A stretch of DNA of 15,602 nucleotides from an uncultured Desulfovibrionaceae bacterium (lineage in GTDB: Bacteria > Desulfobacterota > Desulfovibrionia > Desulfovibrionales > Desulfovibrionaceae), in the NCBI GenBank assembly GCA_947037905.1, contig CAMQUX010000013.1, positions 1-15,602 on the forward strand, in the 5' to 3' direction. Every line of letters starts with the position of its first letter. The first letter of the stretch is position 1. The notes beneath the pieces were generated by a model, which had not been told where the DNA came from, made no database searches, and saw only the letters and a list, made by a program, of their open reading frames with translations. The translations under genes were made by a program, and so were the position numbers. This document shows, in pieces, positions 13,563 through 15,602 of the stretch.

Positions 13563-15602
13563 CTAATTATTTGCTAAGGGGAAACTTATTGTAATTAATA
13601 AACCTGTAGGCTTATTGGCACGAACATCAATTGTCACTTTATGATCATCTAGTATTGAACGAACGATGGCTAAACCTAGCCCTGTTCCCATTTTCTTTCG
13701 TGAAAAATATGGCTCAAACATTCTTGCTGCATCTTCTGTTGAAAGCCCTATTCCGTTATCTACTATAGATACTTCTACTTGCTTTTTAGCCACTAAATAG
13801 TCTGCTGATATTGCTATATAAGAATTATCTAATGTATTTTCTTCTAGTGCATCTACGGCATTTGTCAAAAGATTTAAGAATACTCTGCGCAAAGCTTTTT
13901 CATCTAAGAGTACTTCTGGCAATTTTTCTGCTATGTTCACTCGCCAATCTATTTGCGGATGTGTTGTCATAAACATATGCGTAGCGTCACTCAGTAGCGC
14001 GCCTAAATCTCCAACAGATAATTCTACTTCTGGCAATTTTGCGTACGTTGAAAATTCTGTAACCATCTCTTCTATACGGTCTACTTGTGAATTTATTATT
14101 TCCGTACATTCTAAGAAACTTGCATCTTCAATAGTTGATGAAAATTTTCGCTTTAGACGCTGTGCTGAGAGTTTAATCGGTGTGAGCGGATTTTTTATCT
14201 CATGCGCTATGCGCTTGGCAACTTCCCGCCAAGCTGCTGCTCTTTGCATTTTTTCTAGGTTGGTTATGTCTTCAAAAACAACAACCATACCATTTTTCTC
14301 ATCACTTGAATTTTCATACAAGGATATTGCATTTATTAAAAAAGAACGAGAGCGTCCTGCCACAAATATTTCTACTTGTCTCTGCCAAACACTTTGTGGA
14401 TTTTTATTAAGCTGAATAACGGCATCAAAATAAAGATTTTTAAATTTTTCATCCATAAATACAAGAGGATCTTTAGCTATAAGTTGTTTTGCAGATAACT
14501 GTAGCAGCCTTTCAGCTACACCATTTATAGTACTTATTAGCCCTGCTCCTGTTAAGGATATAACTCCTGAAGTTATATTATCTAATACAGTTGCTATGTA
14601 TTGTCCATTTTTTTCAAGTTCTTTATTTTGCGCTTCTAAACGCTCATGCACAAGCTCTAAGCCTGCTCGAGTTTGGGCTAGCTCTTGCATCATACCATTA
14701 AAAGACTGCACCAGCATGCCGATTTCATCATCAGAATCATCAACAATAGATACCTCAAGATCACCCTTAACAACTCGCTCTGTTCCAAGAACAAGTGCTT
14801 GAATTGGTGAGGAAATTTCTCGCGCTAAACGCAGACCAAACCAGATAGATCCAAATAAAATCGACCCTGCCATTACACCTAAACTCAAATATATATTGAG
14901 TTGCCAAGGATGTTGAAATTCTTTCATTTTCCGGTATTCTGCTAAGCCGTAAGATACTTTATTGAAAGTATGAAAACTTTCAAGTCCTATACTACGCCCT
15001 AAAACCAAATAACCGTTTGAACCTTTATCTATTGGCAATATTACAATTATTAAATCTCTATCGATTATACTTTGTTTAGTAAAAAGAGCATTTGACGAAT
15101 CTACATCTTTATTCCAATCTAATTGCGATTCAAGTAGAGGAATTGCCTGCTTTCCAAAATCGGTCGATTTGATACTTTCAATACTTCCTTTTTTGCTTAT
15201 AAACGCTATAATTTCAAGATTATACTCACGGAATTTTTTTTCAAAAAAAACATCTGTCGCTGGCTCATGCCACTGGAGCTTTTTTTCCTGCATTTCATTT
15301 ATAAAAAAAGCACCAAAACTTTTCAAAGAGTTTTGCTCGGACTTATAAAAAGAGTTTGTAAGAAGCACTGCCTCTTCCATGGCCTCTTCCACTTGTGCGT
15401 TAAACCAATAATTGACCGAATTTTGTACAAAATTCACTGAAATAACAAATATTAAAACAGTTGGCACTAAAGAGAGCAGTACAAAAGTAAAAACAAGTTT
15501 TGTTCGCAACTTATAGCCGAGAACACTCCTTTTTCTCTCAAGAAAAAGCTTTACGAGATTACGAACAACTAAAAAAAATACCAACAAAAATAGTATTATA
15601 TT
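13563..15602 (-). CDS. ntrY: NtrY-type sensor histidine kinase (5' end beyond window)
   Basis: This is a multi-domain membrane kinase of the NtrY family, partner of NtrX. The frame is open to the right edge; the TTG at 15587 lies inside a hydrophobic helix, so the true start is upstream. Numbering from that TTG: the end of one helix, the NtrY-typical cytoplasmic link SVLGYKLRTKLVF, a second helix (about 31-51), a periplasmic region, a third helix (about 229-252), HAMP (about 253-305), PAS (about 328-440), the H box RIAHEIKNP (His462), the N box LNLLTNAVDA, the G1 box VDNGIG, YFSRKKMGTGLGLA. All kinase residues look intact. The 679 visible residues suggest a short N-terminal piece (one or two helices) is missing. 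It heads the ntrY-epimerase-ntrX gene group as far as can be seen. The signal is unknown; in proteobacteria NtrYX is linked to nitrogen, redox or envelope control. Confidence 0.93.
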   Translation of the reverse strand, partial: NIILFLLVFFLVVRNLVKLFLERKRSVLGYKLRTKLVFTFVLLSLVPTVLIFVISVNFVQNSVNYWFNAQVEEAMEEAVLLTNSFYKSEQNSLKSFGAFFINEMQEKKLQWHEPATDVFFEKKFREYNLEIIAFISKKGSIESIKSTDFGKQAIPLLESQLDWNKDVDSSNALFTKQSIIDRDLIIVILPIDKGSNGYLVLGRSIGLESFHTFNKVSYGLAEYRKMKEFQHPWQLNIYLSLGVMAGSILFGSIWFGLRLAREISSPIQALVLGTERVVKGDLEVSIVDDSDDEIGMLVQSFNGMMQELAQTRAGLELVHERLEAQNKELEKNGQYIATVLDNITSGVISLTGAGLISTINGVAERLLQLSAKQLIAKDPLVFMDEKFKNLYFDAVIQLNKNPQSVWQRQVEIFVAGRSRSFLINAISLYENSSDEKNGMVVVFEDITNLEKMQRAAAWREVAKRIAHEIKNPLTPIKLSAQRLKRKFSSTIEDASFLECTEIINSQVDRIEEMVTEFSTYAKLPEVELSVGDLGALLSDATHMFMTTHPQIDWRVNIAEKLPEVLLDEKALRRVFLNLLTNAVDALEENTLDNSYIAISADYLVAKKQVEVSIVDNGIGLSTEDAARMFEPYFSRKKMGTGLGLAIVRSILDDHKVTIDVRANKPTGLLITISFPLANN

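Noticed and set aside
15585..15587. TTG 15587 as the true ntrY start
   Set aside because: The frame stays open to the window edge and the codon is inside a hydrophobic helix; no ribosome site is visible.

Overview
The window is AT-rich (mid-30s % GC by eye, not computed) and looks like a chromosomal segment of an anaerobic or microaerobic Gram-negative bacterium. It encodes a lipoprotein-type pentaheme nitrite reductase with its NrfH partner, two sigma-54-type two-component systems of NtrC/NtrX type, a TIGR01777 epimerase and a PutP symporter. This combination fits an AT-rich member of the Desulfovibrio group, but that assignment is inference. I see no phage, transposase, tRNA, rRNA or CRISPR.

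Layout. (1) Positions 1-4789, plus strand, is one tightly packed operon: the 3' part of an aspartate aminotransferase-like gene, pgi, a membrane histidine kinase and an NtrC-type response regulator. The first three overlap at their start/stop codons. It ends at an 18-bp bidirectional terminator (4856-4902) shared with the convergent nrf operon. (2) Positions 4928-7010, minus strand: nrfH-nrfA (ammonia-forming nitrite reductase), preceded by a sigma-70-like promoter and an HcpR/FNR-like palindrome. A gene-free stretch (about 6933-7306) also holds two different families of 11-bp phased repeats. (3) 7307-9334, minus: nadE. Its synthetase half is intact, but its glutaminase half has lost recognisable catalytic residues and carries a long Asn/Ala repeat. 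(4) 9554-11007, minus: putP split into two reading frames at an A5G run. (5) 11084-15602, minus: ntrY - TIGR01777 epimerase - ntrX, closely spaced; ntrY runs off the right edge.

How the parts relate. The left operon joins central carbon and amino-acid metabolism to a two-component system whose regulator has lost nearly every AAA+ catalytic motif. It probably does not work as a normal sigma-54 activator. The right operon encodes a canonical NtrYX pair, so the two regulators can be compared directly. NrfHA converts nitrite to ammonia, and the neighbouring NadE may depend on free ammonia if its glutaminase is dead; that link is speculative.

The best leads are the degenerate AAA+ regulator, the repeat-filled NadE with a degraded glutaminase, the putP frameshift with a dnaX-like slippery context, and the phased 11-bp repeats upstream of nrfHA. 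I found no clearly new multi-gene system.
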